The notes beneath the pieces are model-generated. The model worked only from the letters and a program-made list of their open reading frames with translations. It had not been told where the DNA came from and did no database searches. DNA of 64,000 nucleotides from Pinus tabuliformis (Eukaryota > Streptophyta > Pinopsida > Pinales > Pinaceae), in assembly GCA_031772625.1 (NCBI GenBank), contig CM062814.1, forward strand, positions 820,888,757 to 820,952,756, read 5' to 3'. The position numbers and the translations under genes were made by a program. Positions within the stretch are counted from its first letter, which is position 1. The number at the start of each line of letters is the position of its first letter. Positions 1-10,882 of the stretch are shown here, in pieces.

Positions 1-74
1 AGTAATTAGTGAGGTATCGCTCCTTAAATAAGATTACCTCACCTAAGGCATTCCTTGTATTAAGACTGGTAAAT

Positions 75-867
75 CGAGCAGTTTTAGCAATGTTCATGCT
101 CGTTAAAAAATAAACGCAAGAATTCGAGCAGTTTTTGTACAGAGTTCATGCTCGTTAAAAAATAAACATAAATTGTGAGCAATCTTTCCATACAGTTCAA
201 GCTCATCCAGAAAAAATGAACCGGTAAATAACCTTGAGAAATGTAACCTTTGATAGCCATATTAAAAGCCCTTGGTCGTGTTTATATGCCATCACCTCCA
301 TCCGTTCATTTGGCCAATCGTTCATCTCCATATGTTTGTTTACCCATTTTGAGGAAACAACTGCGAAGAGTGATTTCACTTAGCCATCCTTGTGACACTG
401 CCGTGATTGGAAAATTCCAACCTGTACCTGGAATCTGCTGCTATCCCTGTTTATCACTCGTTCCTCAAAAGACGAGTCTTCTTTGAGCTCTTTTCACTGA
501 CTCGTAAAATATGAAAAGTTTGCCGAGTTTTGGCCTTCCAGCTCGTTAAAAGGACTGGAAGAGCTATCCCTCCTCTAGATTTTAATCTTTTTGGACCTGA
601 GGGATTATTGCACAAAAAGATCGAGCGCTTGTTTTGTTCGGCTCGTTAAAGAAATCGAAAATTCATCCCTTTTGTATTGTTTTATACTTTTTCAGACTTA
701 AGGGATTAGATGACGAAAAAGGAATTTTGGAGTTAACTTTCCGTACCTTTTCAGACTCTCTAAAAATGAAAAGAACCGAGTTTTCCTTGTCGTTAGACTC
801 GTTAAAATGATTAAATAGCGACAAACTTGTCTTTAGACGAGAACGAGTTTCCCTATCGCTAGGCTCG
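75..867 (+). repeat. Array of covarying stem-loops in E1
   Basis: At least eight short inverted repeats share the form CGAGN-loop-N'CTCG followed by TTAAA or a variant. Stem arms: 75-80/97-102 (CGAGCA/TGCTCG), 125-130/149-154 (same), 176-180/201-205 (TGAGC/GCTCA), 472-478/499-505 (ACGAGTC/GACTCGT), 524-528/541-545, 622-626/641-645 (CGAGC/GCTCG), 777-781/797-801 (CGAGT/ACTCG) and 844-848/863-867. Loops are about 14-24 nt. When one arm changes the other changes to match, for example C-G to T-A at the outer pair of the third copy. The same design recurs in the elements at 24900-26966 and 58460-58801. The function is unknown; an RNA structure acting in the element transcript is an inference. Confidence 0.7.
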
Positions 868-2034
868 TTAAAACATAGCGATGGGCTTGCCCGAAGGGCA
901 GGTTATAGAACAAGCATATGTTATCCTCCTCAAGCTTGACAAAAATAAAGAGGTACTGGTCAGCAATGACTAGGGAAAAATTGGGAGAACCTCACAGCAT
1001 TAATGGTAGCAAGTCGCTCTTGAACATGACACTTTGTCCTCCGTATCACATCGGGTTGGGTTGTTTCATTCACCGGTCTCATAACCATGGTCCTCGCCAC
1101 ACCATCCACAATTGGGGTAATGCTACCAATCCATCACATCAGTGTCGTTATATGTTCAAGAGATGTGGTTCTGCAAAGAGTCAACCGTGTCCCATCCACT
1201 GCCATACATTATCCTTCATCCACTTCATGGCCGCCACCCTGAATCATACATCACAGTTTGTTTTCACCTCATCACAATCACTAGCTCCGTTCCGTGTCAC
1301 TGATGTGGGATTCATTAAGGCCCTCCTTTGACGGATCGCTCCTTGTCGACATCAGCTCATTATCCAAGGAGTTGATCTAGGAACACCCCCTTCAGTACTT
1401 TGAAGCTTGCATGCCTCAATGGCAAGTTTCTCACTTCCGGCGACAGGTATACATCAATGACCTTCGTCCAGAAGATTTTGCATGGTGGTCGACGCCAAGT
1501 CCTTTATTCCCACCATGTGAATTGTGCTGCCGTACCTTGAGGGTCATCATCCTTATCGGTGATTCCTCTCGCGCTTGTTAACGGTTTACATCATTGACCG
1601 GTAATCAAGCGATGTCTTTCCATGTTCGACTTCAAGAAATTCTCACATGGATCGACTTGTACATCGAGTGAAGATCGGAAGAGATTGAAGACCCCGGATC
1701 TAGTTTCATCCATCCGGGCTGCGATATATATTCAGGACATAAAGACATTTGATATGTACATCATTACAGCAGATGATCATCCTTCTCAAAGGATGATAAT
1801 TTCAGCAGAGAATTATCGGTCTACAATCAGACGATCGTCTGTTCTATGTACGAAAATGTATTTATAAAGCTGAGCATGGGAATGCCCGCCTCACCTAGAT
1901 CATGAAAATGTATGAAAAATAATGTATTGTATTGTATCTTATTACAGGACACTTCTCAGCAGATTGAATGAACTTCGGATCCTCTCAATAAAGCATTTCA
2001 CCCGATAAACGACCTCATACTTTAAGGGGCATCT

Positions 2035-3089
2035 GTTATAGACAATTTTGTGCCTTACAGCAACAGGCATGAATTGTCAATAATCCAAGGGATCCAAAGT
2101 TCCCTAAACATGATGTTCCTACCCCTAGAGGAACAAGGTCAGCAAACCAACAGCTCTCAGATCAGTTCTCCACCTAAAAACACTCAAAAACAAGCAATCC
2201 TGAAATCAAAGCAGGTGCTCCACTAGGCTTCTGCGCTGAAACTCAGATCCTCCATGGTGTACCTGCGTTGCAAAGCAAGTGGAACAAAGGCCACCTGCGC
2301 TGAGCGATATGGGACAAGTGGCACACTGAGTCATTGCTCCAAAAATGACACTTGGATTAGGGATTTCGCCTTGTGATGAGTCAGAGGCTCTGTTTCTCGA
2401 AGTGGAAGCAAGGTTCTCCAAGTGGACTCAAGAACTGAAGATCAACTAAAGATTAACTGAAGAGAGAGAGGACACAAGGCAGCTACACATCAGTTGCAAG
2501 TTGACTCATCCTTTCTCAATTCATCTATATATTGAGCTCTCTCCTATGAGCTCAGGGGGCTGGAATTTTGTGCAAAGTAATGCTATGCTGTTGGTTTCAC
2601 TATAGAGCTATTGGGTGATTGCTTGAGGGAGGTGAAGAGGAGAAATTCTTTCTGCTGGGAGGTGTTGCTGGATTAGGACCTTCAATGGTTGTAACACTCT
2701 CAGAACCTTTACTTCTTCATTAATAAAAGCTATTGAGGTTCTTCTATATGCATTTGTTCCAATGATGTTTTGTGATAATTGTATATTTGGTTTATGCTAA
2801 TCCGTGAATCAGTTATGATTGCATGCCTCTTGTAGTCTCCTTCTTTGTCATTTTGCAGGATCTCATTGTAGCTGGGCCGGCAAAAGAGCAAAGAGCTAGG
2901 AGCAAGCGACCATAGAGAAGAGTTTGGATTCGACATTAAGCGCAAGGCAACGGTTAGTGCATTTATCCACTCTCTTTTGCTTTCATAAAGAAGTAAACCT
3001 TAAGTAGTTTTCTTTACAGTTGTTGCTGAGGTACTATCACCCTTAGAGTGGGATAGGGTCATCCGAGTCGGATACTTTTCCCTACAACA
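2035..3089 (+). repeat. 3' LTR of E1
   Basis: A 1,055-bp LTR beginning TGTTATAGACA and ending CCCTACAACA. It is closely related to the solo LTR at 47593-48697 on the other strand, which defines both ends. It contains a TATA-like stretch (about 2526) and an AATAAA signal (2722-2727), consistent with + strand transcription. The 5 bp after it (CCATG) differ from those before it (GCATC), as expected because its left side is the element's own polypurine tract. Its right end abuts the LTR of a chromovirus, so E1 appears to have inserted there. Confidence 0.8.
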
Positions 3090-4400
3090 CCATGACCAAG
3101 ACCAATAACAAAAGCACATATTATAATAAGAGCTAAAATATGCATGTTACCAACATTTAACTAGAATGGTGCCATGATATACCGTCACATAATAACCTAT
3201 ACTTGTGTTGATTGATCTCATTAAAGAATAACAAATATTCACATATGCATAATACCAACCAATTCAGGGACTTCGATGTACCACCCAACCATAGATTGAT
3301 ATTGAACCAATTCTTTCTTCCAGCCTAGTCAACCTCATGCCATATTCCAAGCATGAATGTGAGATCACTTGGGATAAACAAAAATGTAGCCAAATAGGGA
3401 ATCCAAAGGAAAACGACCTCCACGCTCAAGCCACAATTATTTCACCTAAACCGGTCTAGAAATCACCAAACCAATACAATCTTCAATGCCTCAGAATTTC
3501 TTCACCATACCTAGAGGAATTTTCCTATCTCCACCCACCTGTCAAGATCTTACCCAGAGAAAACCATCTCTGCTCTCAACCCTTGGGATTTTCCTTAGAC
3601 CACCTCAAACTGGATCCAAAATCTACTGGAAATCTAAAGCTCAACCAAACAAGGAACCCACTATGTCATGGCTATCTAGGAAATGGCATAAGGCAAGGTT
3701 GTACATCTTTGTCGATATAGGAAAATAACATGCCAATGATATAAAAAAATGACCAATAAACCAATGCATAATCCATTCATTAAAATCCAAATAAGATAAT
3801 AAAACATGCTTATTATTACCTATATGAATCCTCGTACTAGTTGCTCTTTTCTCTGTTATTTTCCACCTTAGCTTGCAGCTGTCCAAATTTTCTTCTTGGT
3901 TGCCACATTAATTCCTCTTATGCTTCTTTCTTTCCTTGATTGTTCCTTTCTTGCATCTTCCTTGTGTCCAAGTGCTCTTGTCTTTTCTCCCATGTTGTAG
4001 TGTTGTCTCTCGCTTTTCCCAAAAGTGTGTATGTTTTTAGAATGTTCTCTCTCCAATTTATTTTCTTTTCGTTCATTTTCCCTTGCATGCATATTCTTTT
4101 ACTATTTTTCTCCTTTTCTTGTCTCTTCCTCTTCCCCACTTGATGAAGTGGAATTTATTTCATTTTTATTTATTTCTTTTGCATCCTTGTCACATGTCCT
4201 TGCTAACCTGTAATAAATAATTTGTCATTTATTTCCTTTTTCCTATTGCCAATGCCAATTCAAATTCCCATAGCCAATAATAAATAATTGACCACAAGTG
4301 GATCCCAATGTAATGTTTTTCCCCTCATTCATCTTGGAATACATGTCCCATGACCTTGGTTTAATTTATTTATATGGAAACTTAAACCGAGGCTATTACA
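3090..4400 (-). repeat. 3' LTR of a chromovirus, truncated by E1
   Basis: On the minus strand the sequence CACGGGGGAGGGGTT, a polypurine tract at 4401-4415, is followed at 4400 by TGTAATAGCCTCGG, a typical gypsy LTR start. The LTR runs left to 3090, where the E1 LTR interrupts it, so its 3' end is not visible. It lies just downstream of the integrase and chromodomain remnant at 4620-5411, which gives the family. Small open frames here (3486-4213) look like chance AT-rich frames. Confidence 0.7.
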
Positions 4401-4619
4401 AACCCCTCCCCCGTGGGGGAACATCGTGCTTGGTGTTTTATGACAATTATGACAAACAAAACTGCTGAAAACATGTCAACATACTACTTATGGAGATTTA
4501 TAAAAATAGATTGATGTAGCATTTACAATGACATGCTTCTTATTGGAGCTTTATAAACAAAACTTGATACAATATTTACAATGACACACACACACACATA
4601 CATATACCAAAGCACATTT

Positions 4620-5411
4620 TCTCCAACCAACAAATAAAGAAGGATATAAGGCCTGCATCTGATCAACCATCTCCCATGTATCTTCCTCAGGCCCAAAGTG
4701 CTTCCAATGTACTTTAACTTTCTCTATTACTCGGTTCTAGAGCATGAGCTTCTTCCACTGTAGGATGCATTGAGGCTCTGGTTGGAACTCTCCTTCTGGT
4801 TCCACCTGCAATACAGACCAGTCAATCATGTGATCAACATCGCACACATATCTTTTAAGTGGATAAACATGAAAAACATCATGGATTTTCACTGATGGAG
4901 GCAAAGCAAGTCTGTAGGCCACTGGTCCAATCCTATTAAGGATCTCAAAAGGCCCGCAATATCGAGGTGCCAACTTGGCACATGACCCAATCTTCAAGGA
5001 GCTCTTCTTGCCCTTGATACACAAGTACACATGCTCTCTAAGTTGGAACTCCTTGAATACTCTATGTTGGTCTGCATAGCTCTTCTATTTCTCCTGTTCC
5101 ACATTTGAATTATTTTTTATAACCTACATCTCTTGCTACATCTCTTTCAATGTATCTGGTCCAATCAACACCCTCCTCACTAGATCATTTCAATTGATAG
5201 GAGTATTACAACTCCTCCCATAGAGAGCCTCAAATTGACTCATCTTTAAGGATTCCTAATACCCATTATTACAAGAAAACTCCACCAATGGAAGATACTC
5301 CTCCCACTTCCTTTACGGATGCATGACATACATCCTCAACATATGCTTAAGGATCTTGTTAATTCTTTTTATCTGCCCATCTGTCTGTGAATGATAAGTT
5401 GTACTGAAGGT
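4620..5411 (-). pseudogene. Chromovirus integrase C-terminus and chromodomain remnant
   Basis: This is a broken piece of a Ty3/gypsy polyprotein that inserts element DNA into chromatin. Reading leftward from 5411, the end of the integrase core is recognisable (TTYHSQTDGQI near 5395), followed after frameshifts and stops by the integrase C-terminal domain at 4737-5030 (LAPRYCGPFEIL, then IHDVFHVYPLK). After one in-frame stop near 4735 comes a chromodomain-like tail at about 4625-4733 (VHWKHFGPEEDTWE). This order is that of plant chromoviruses, probably the Tekay/Del group. It is cut at about 5412, where copia gag begins on the other strand. Non-functional. Confidence 0.85.
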
Positions 5412-6690
5412 TAACCAGAGCTATGAAGGTGACACTAAGGTAAAGAGTGCTAAACTTCGAACATTTAGAATTCAATATGAGACTTTCATAATGCATAATG
5501 ATAAAAGTATTACAAGTTTTTTCGTTAGGGTATATGAGATCGTTAACTCAATGAGAAATCTTGGTGATCAAGTAAAAGATTCAATTTTTGTTGAGAAAAA
5601 TATAAGATCTCTAACCCCAAAGTTCGATTCCAAGCTCTCAGCCATTGAAGAAATGTAGTATTTGAAGAACCTCACTATTGAATAGCTCCATGGGATCTTA
5701 ACATCTTATGAAAATATAAAGGGGGTCCATCAAATATTAGAGAAGCAACATTCAAAGCTACATACAAAGGAAAGGAAAAGGACGAGCTTAGGGAAACATG
5801 CTACATTTCAAACGAAGAATAAACGAATTTTGTGAAGAAACTCCCAGTAGGAACTGACAAGTTTAGAGGTAAGATTCCTTTCAAATGCTTTGCCTGTGGA
5901 AGGTTTGGTCACTACGATGCTAAATATCCTTATAAACACAATCATGATATATGGAAGAATTATTCAAAATGGAAAGTTTAAGGAAGGTTTGATAATAAGA
6001 AAAGTTTTTATACCCACAAAGATAGTGAATATTCTTCCAATAATGAGGATGTTGAATCTAATCAAGATTGTCAATTTCTTATGGCATTTGAAGAAAAATG
6101 TGTAGATGAATCTGATGATGTTTTTATGGATTCTCTAGAAGAAAAGGATATTTGTAAGGAAAATACTCTTATTGAAGAAATAACTCAGCTAAAAATCCGT
6201 CTAGAAGAAGCTAAATTAGCTAAATTAGCTGAAGAAGTTTTTAAGAAACAACTTCTAGAAAAGGAAAGGCATAGTGAAAGTTTAGAACTTGAAATAGTGG
6301 GTCTAAGAAAGGAACTTGAGAAAACAAGGGCTCTAAATCTTAGATTTTCTAAAGGATCCAAGACTTTAGATGAAAGCATCAAAGTGAAACTCTATCCTCT
6401 AATTAAGACAAGTCTTGGATACAATTCAAATGGTGAATCATCAAAACTATAAAATATTCTGAAATAGGTATATTAAGTTATCTCAATGCAATAAAAGGAA
6501 GCAATCATCAGAATTATAGCTCTCAACAAAAGAATGAAGGATCAAATATATCTCAAGAAAAACAACCTTACCATAATCAAAGGGGAAGCTACTCAAGAAT
6601 GTATTATACTCCCAAGTATCATATTTTATAGGTCAATGCTTCACTTGTAATAATTTTGGTCACAAAGTTGTTTAGTGTGTCACTTATAAT
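5412..6690 (+). pseudogene. SIRE-like copia gag remnant
   Basis: The capsid-like part of copia gag is recognisable from about 5425 (YEGDTKVKSAKLRTF), followed by a first zinc knuckle near 5880-5930 (CFACGRFGH, with the last Cys replaced by Tyr). An open stretch at 6081-6452 encodes a highly charged coiled coil rich in Glu, Lys and Leu. A second zinc knuckle lies near 6634-6685 (CFTCNNFGH, then Cys) and is crossed by an in-frame TAG. Gag would form the particle and bind element RNA. Stops and frame changes show it is dead. The N-terminus is missing. Confidence 0.8.
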
Positions 6691-6696
6691 ACTATT

Positions 6697-8447
6697 ATGA
6701 CTAGAGAAGTGAGAAAACAAAAGAATGAGTTTGGGGCAAAGAAACCTTCTTATAATTTTGTCTCACCTCTTCAAGATGAAATTGAATGTTCTCTATGGAA
6801 TAACTTTGGTCGTAAAGAAACTGAATGCATAAGCAAAATGGGACCATATTACCAGCATGAGAAGAAGAAAATAACACCCAATGTATGGAAAAAGAAAACT
6901 ACAGTCTCTAAAAATTGTGGTTTGGTTTTGTATGCAGGAGATCAAGAAAATTTGTGGTACATTGACAATGAATGTTCAAAGCATATGACAGGTTACAAAG
7001 ATAAGTTTATGTCTTTTAATGAAATAAAGAAAGAAAATAATGTAACTTTTGGTAATAACACACCTACTGCTACCAAAGGGAAAGGAAATGTGTTGTTAAA
7101 GAAAAAGGTCAAGGCTGGAAATGTTTAATTTGTCGATGGATTAAGACATAACTTGTTGAGTGTTAGTCAAATGTGGGACCAAGGGCATGAATTTATTTTC
7201 ATATCAAAGAACTACATGGTAAGAAATCTGGATATAGGTAAGTTCATAATAAATGGAACAAGAACTACGTGCAATGTCTATGTCTTGGAAGGAGGCCAAG
7301 AACATCGTTACTTAAGCAAATATGAAAAAATTTGGCTTTGGCACAAAAGGTTGAGACACCTTAGATTTTCTCAATTATACAAATCAAGCAGAATGGGAGA
7401 AATTCTTGACTTGCCCAACATCTCTCCATCTAAAAATAACATCTACAAATCATGTCAATTTGGTAAGCAAACCAGAGTTCAGTTAATGCTAAAGAAGGTA
7501 CTTCAAGTAAGCCACTTGAGTTTATTCATACTAATTTATGTGGTCTTATGAGAAATAAGTCCCCTTGTGGTGATTTTAGAAGAATGTGTTGGATTGTCTT
7601 ACTAAAATATAAAGATGAAGCATTTGATAAATTTAAAGTATTCAAGGTTATGGTAGAAAATGAGTTAGATTTGAAAATAAAATGTATTAGATCTTATAAA
7701 GGAGGAGAGTTTATATCACACGATTTTTTCAATTTCTGTGAACAACAAAGAATCAAAAGCTAATTTTCTATAACTAAGACTCCTCAACAAAATGGAATAA
7801 CAGAAGGAATGAACAAAACAATCCAAGAAATGCCACATGCCATGTTTGATGAGTCAGGAACTCCACGTAACTTCTGGGGGGAAGCAACACATACAACCGT
7901 GAATGTTCTTAACAAAGCTTGTCTTCAAGTAAACTATGAGAAAAATCCATATGAACTATGGTATGGTAAGTTTGCAACTGTCAAACACTTTAGAATTTTT
8001 GGAAGCAAATGCTACATAAAGAACAATGATGATAAGCTTGGAAAATTTGAATCTAGAGCTGATGAAGGAATCCTTCTTGGATACTCTTCTAGAAGAAAGG
8101 GATATAAATGTTATAATAAAAGGCTTCAAAATATTGTTGAATGCATAGATTTTTTAATTAATGAAGTATCCACGGGTACCAAAAAGGAAGAACCAGAAGA
8201 TGATGAACCTCTCCCTACTACAAGCCAAAAGGTTGTAGAAAAAGGAAATAGAGAAGCATTAGAAGAAAGAAATGAAGATACAGATACATCAGAAAATACT
8301 CCTTCAAGGTATGTTCAGAAAAATTATCCTAAATCTCAAATTATACGTGAAAAAGATGTAGGAATACAAACTAGAATAACTCTTGTTGGAACTTCTAGTT
8401 ACCTAGCCTTACTATCCAAAATTGAACCTCAAAATGTGAATCAATGA
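6697..8447 (+). pseudogene. SIRE-like copia protease and integrase remnant
   Basis: The protease site is seen near 6955-6995 as WYIDNECSKHMTG; the copia consensus has Asp-Ser-Gly where this reads Asp-Asn-Glu, so the catalytic motif is damaged. The integrase zinc-binding region follows at about 7320-7470 (WHKRLRHL), where the first Cys of the expected pair has become Tyr. Core pieces are at 7548-7763 (RSYKGGEF, where the family usually has Asp-Asn) and 7809-8160 (MNKTIQEM, then FWGEA and ELWYGKFATVKHFRIFG). The segment 8160-8447 is an acidic linker. Several stops and frameshifts separate the pieces. Non-functional. Confidence 0.8.
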
Positions 8448-9956
8448 AGAAAAGATGGATGTTGGGTTAAGGTAATGAATGAATAACTTGATCAAATAGA
8501 AAACCATACATGGGAATTAGTACCAAGGTCTTGTGATAAAAATATTATTGGGACAAAATGGGTGTTCAAAAACAAACTGAATGAAAATGGAGAAGTAATT
8601 CGAAACAAAGCAAGAATTGTATGAAAAGGTTATGCTCAACAGGAAGGGATAGACTTTGAAGAAACATTTTCACCTATAGCTAGACTTAAAGCCATAATAA
8701 TGTTTCTTACATTTTCAAGTTTTCATAGCTTTAACGTATATCAAATGGATGCCAAATCTGCATTCTTAAATGGTGACCTAGAAGAAGAGGTCTATATAGA
8801 ACAACCTGAAAGGTTCATTCTTGGCAAAGATAAAAATATTGTGTGTAAACTAAAAATTTATTGTATGGATTTAAACAAGCTCCTCGTGCATTGTATTATT
8901 GTCTTGACAGCTACCTTCAACAACAAGGGTTCAAAAAGGGGCCTGCAGATAACAATCTATATATTATAATAGATGTAGATAAACTTTTAATAATTGTTGT
9001 TTATGTAGATGGCATCATATTTGGAAGCAATGTAGAATCTATGAGTCAAGGATTTGCTTCAGTTATGCAACAAGAATTTTAAATGTCTCTACTTGGTGAA
9101 CTAACATACTTTATTGGTCTTCAAGTTCAATAAACTGAGAATGGTATCTTTCTTTCTCAAACCAAGTACCTCAAACAGATTTTGAAAAAATATGGAATGG
9201 AAGACTGCAAGCTGGTATGCACACCAATGGTAACAAGATGCAATATTAGTAAAAATGATGATTCTCCTTTACTCAATCGAATAGAATATATATCTATGAT
9301 TGGTAGCTTGCTCTACTTGATAGGTATAAGACCAAACATTATGCATGTAGTTGGAATTGTTGGACGATTTCAAGCCAATCCTAAGGAAACTCATCTCCAA
9401 GCAGTTAAGAGAATATTCAAGTATCTATAAGGAACTCAAGATTTTGGTCTATGGTATCCTAAAAATGTAGACTTTGCACTTCATGCTTACACAAACATAG
9501 ATTGGGCAGGTAATATTGATGATTGCAAGAGTACTAGTGGAGGAGCATTTTATTTGGGACCCCACTTGGTGTCATGGTTCAATAAGAAACAAAGCTCCAT
9601 CGCTTTATCTATTGTTGAGGAAGAATATGTTGTTGTTGCATATTTCTATACTCAACATTTATGGATGATCTAAACATTGCAAGGCATTCAAATCACTTGT
9701 CCTCAACCTGTACCTATTCTTTGTGACAATACTAGTGCCATATGTATCTCTAAAAATCATGTCAAGCACTCAAAAACCAAGCACATTCCAATCAAATATA
9801 TTTTTCTGGGAGAAAGGGTGCTTGAAAAAAATGTCAAACTGGAGTATGTTCCTTCAAAGGAATAAGTTGTAGATATATTTACAAAGCCACTTCTACATGA
9901 TTCCTTTGAATATCTAAGAAAAAAGTTAGGAATGATTCCTGCTTCATCACTCTGCT
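8448..9956 (+). pseudogene. SIRE-like copia reverse transcriptase and RNase H remnant
   Basis: RT motifs are readable in order: WVFKNKLNENGEV near 8560, DFEETFSPIARLKAI near 8650, MDAKSAFLNGDLEEEVYIEQP near 8745-8805, LYGFKQAPRALYY across a frameshift near 8860, and YVDG near 9003-9014, where the catalytic pair should read YVDD. The RNase H part follows (9490-9900): IDWAGNIDD, CKSTSGGAF, LCDNTSAI, then HIPIKY and DIFTKPL. About six in-frame stops and at least one frameshift are visible. The frame closes near 9956. Clearly copia and clearly inactive. Confidence 0.88.
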
Positions 9957-10882
9957 AATTATTCTGACATGTATTTCATGTTTAGGGGGAGATGAGACCG
10001 TACATTACTATAATTTACTTTCTGTATGTGGATGATGTGAAGGGAAATTTCATATGCACATGGTTTCTGATTTAGACAGATGCATATACATCTCAACGAT
10101 TGGTAAAAATGACACAAATTCAGGGGAGCCTCCTATATGCATTCATAATTATGGTCTTTTGTTGCTGACATTAGTTTGTTGTAGTTTGTTGGTTCAGGGG
10201 GAGAAACTATTATAACTATAAAGATCCTTTTTGGCATTATGGTTCCATAAGAATGTCTTGTTGCATACCTTTGCTCATGTTTGGATACTTCTACTATTAT
10301 TGCTGGAAATTTCCATGTTGTTGTTATATTGTTGCTATCAAATATTCATGTTGCAGGTTTCTATATGATATATGGAGGTTGCTAATAACTATCATTGTTG
10401 AGGTCTTGGTTATTGGTTATATTTTTCCCTTGATGTAAAGGTCATGTGAAGAAACATTATGTAATTATTGTAATATTTAGTCATGTATGGGATATTGGGA
10501 TCAAATCATGCTTTGTATGTAAACCCATTATTTTGGGCAATTGATGTAATGATGAGTAAAAAATGTAAACCCAAATGATTGGGTATCTGATGTAATAATG
10601 AGTCATTGGTGTTATGAAAGGTTATTGTTTGAGTCCTTTAGATATCTTCAGCACATGCTCAAGGGGAGCATGGTCAGTATGTAGTTTCTACAAAGGGGAT
10701 CTTCATTCAGCATTGGTCATCCCTTTTCCCTTGACGTTGAAGGGGGAGAGAAGCTTGGTGTTTGGGAGAAGAATGATTGGAGGTACTTGGTAAGAAGCCT
10801 TGGTATTTGTGGGTGTGTTTACAGGTGGTTCAGATGTTGACCAAACACCAAAATGGTTGCCATCAAGTCCAAAGGGGGAAAT
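9957..10882 (+). other. 3' untranslated region of the SIRE-like copia
   Basis: This non-coding stretch lies between the RNase H stop and the 3' LTR. It contains repeated G-rich purine runs (TTTAGGGGGAGATGAG near 9983, CAGGGGGAGAAA near 10195, GAAGGGGGAGAGAAG near 10738) and ends in the polypurine tract CCAAAGGGGGAAAT (10869-10882), which primes plus-strand synthesis. Multiple polypurine-like runs are typical of SIRE-type elements. No gene is seen. Confidence 0.75.

Larger units (their letters stand above)
1..3089 (+). mobile_element. E1: 3' end of a Tat-like gypsy element
   Basis: This is the 3' part of an internal region (1-2034) followed by a 3' LTR (2035-3089). The internal part is related, in opposite orientation, to the 3' internal regions of the elements at 22644-33878 and 56192-64000: the stretch around 905-960 matches the reverse complement of 24740-24790 and 58300-58350. 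It ends in a polypurine tract (ACTTTAAGGGGCATC, about 2020-2034) directly before the TG of the LTR. The rest of the element lies left of the window. Apart from the stem-loop array at 75-867 I see no convincing coding sequence; the open frames at 918-1331 and 1622-1867 are not supported by the related copies. Element borders are read from the sequence; assignment to Tat is inferred from the related E3. Confidence 0.75.

Noticed and set aside
918..1331. 137-codon open frame in E1
   Set aside because: The related regions of E2 and E3 do not keep the frame and no family is recognised; probably chance.
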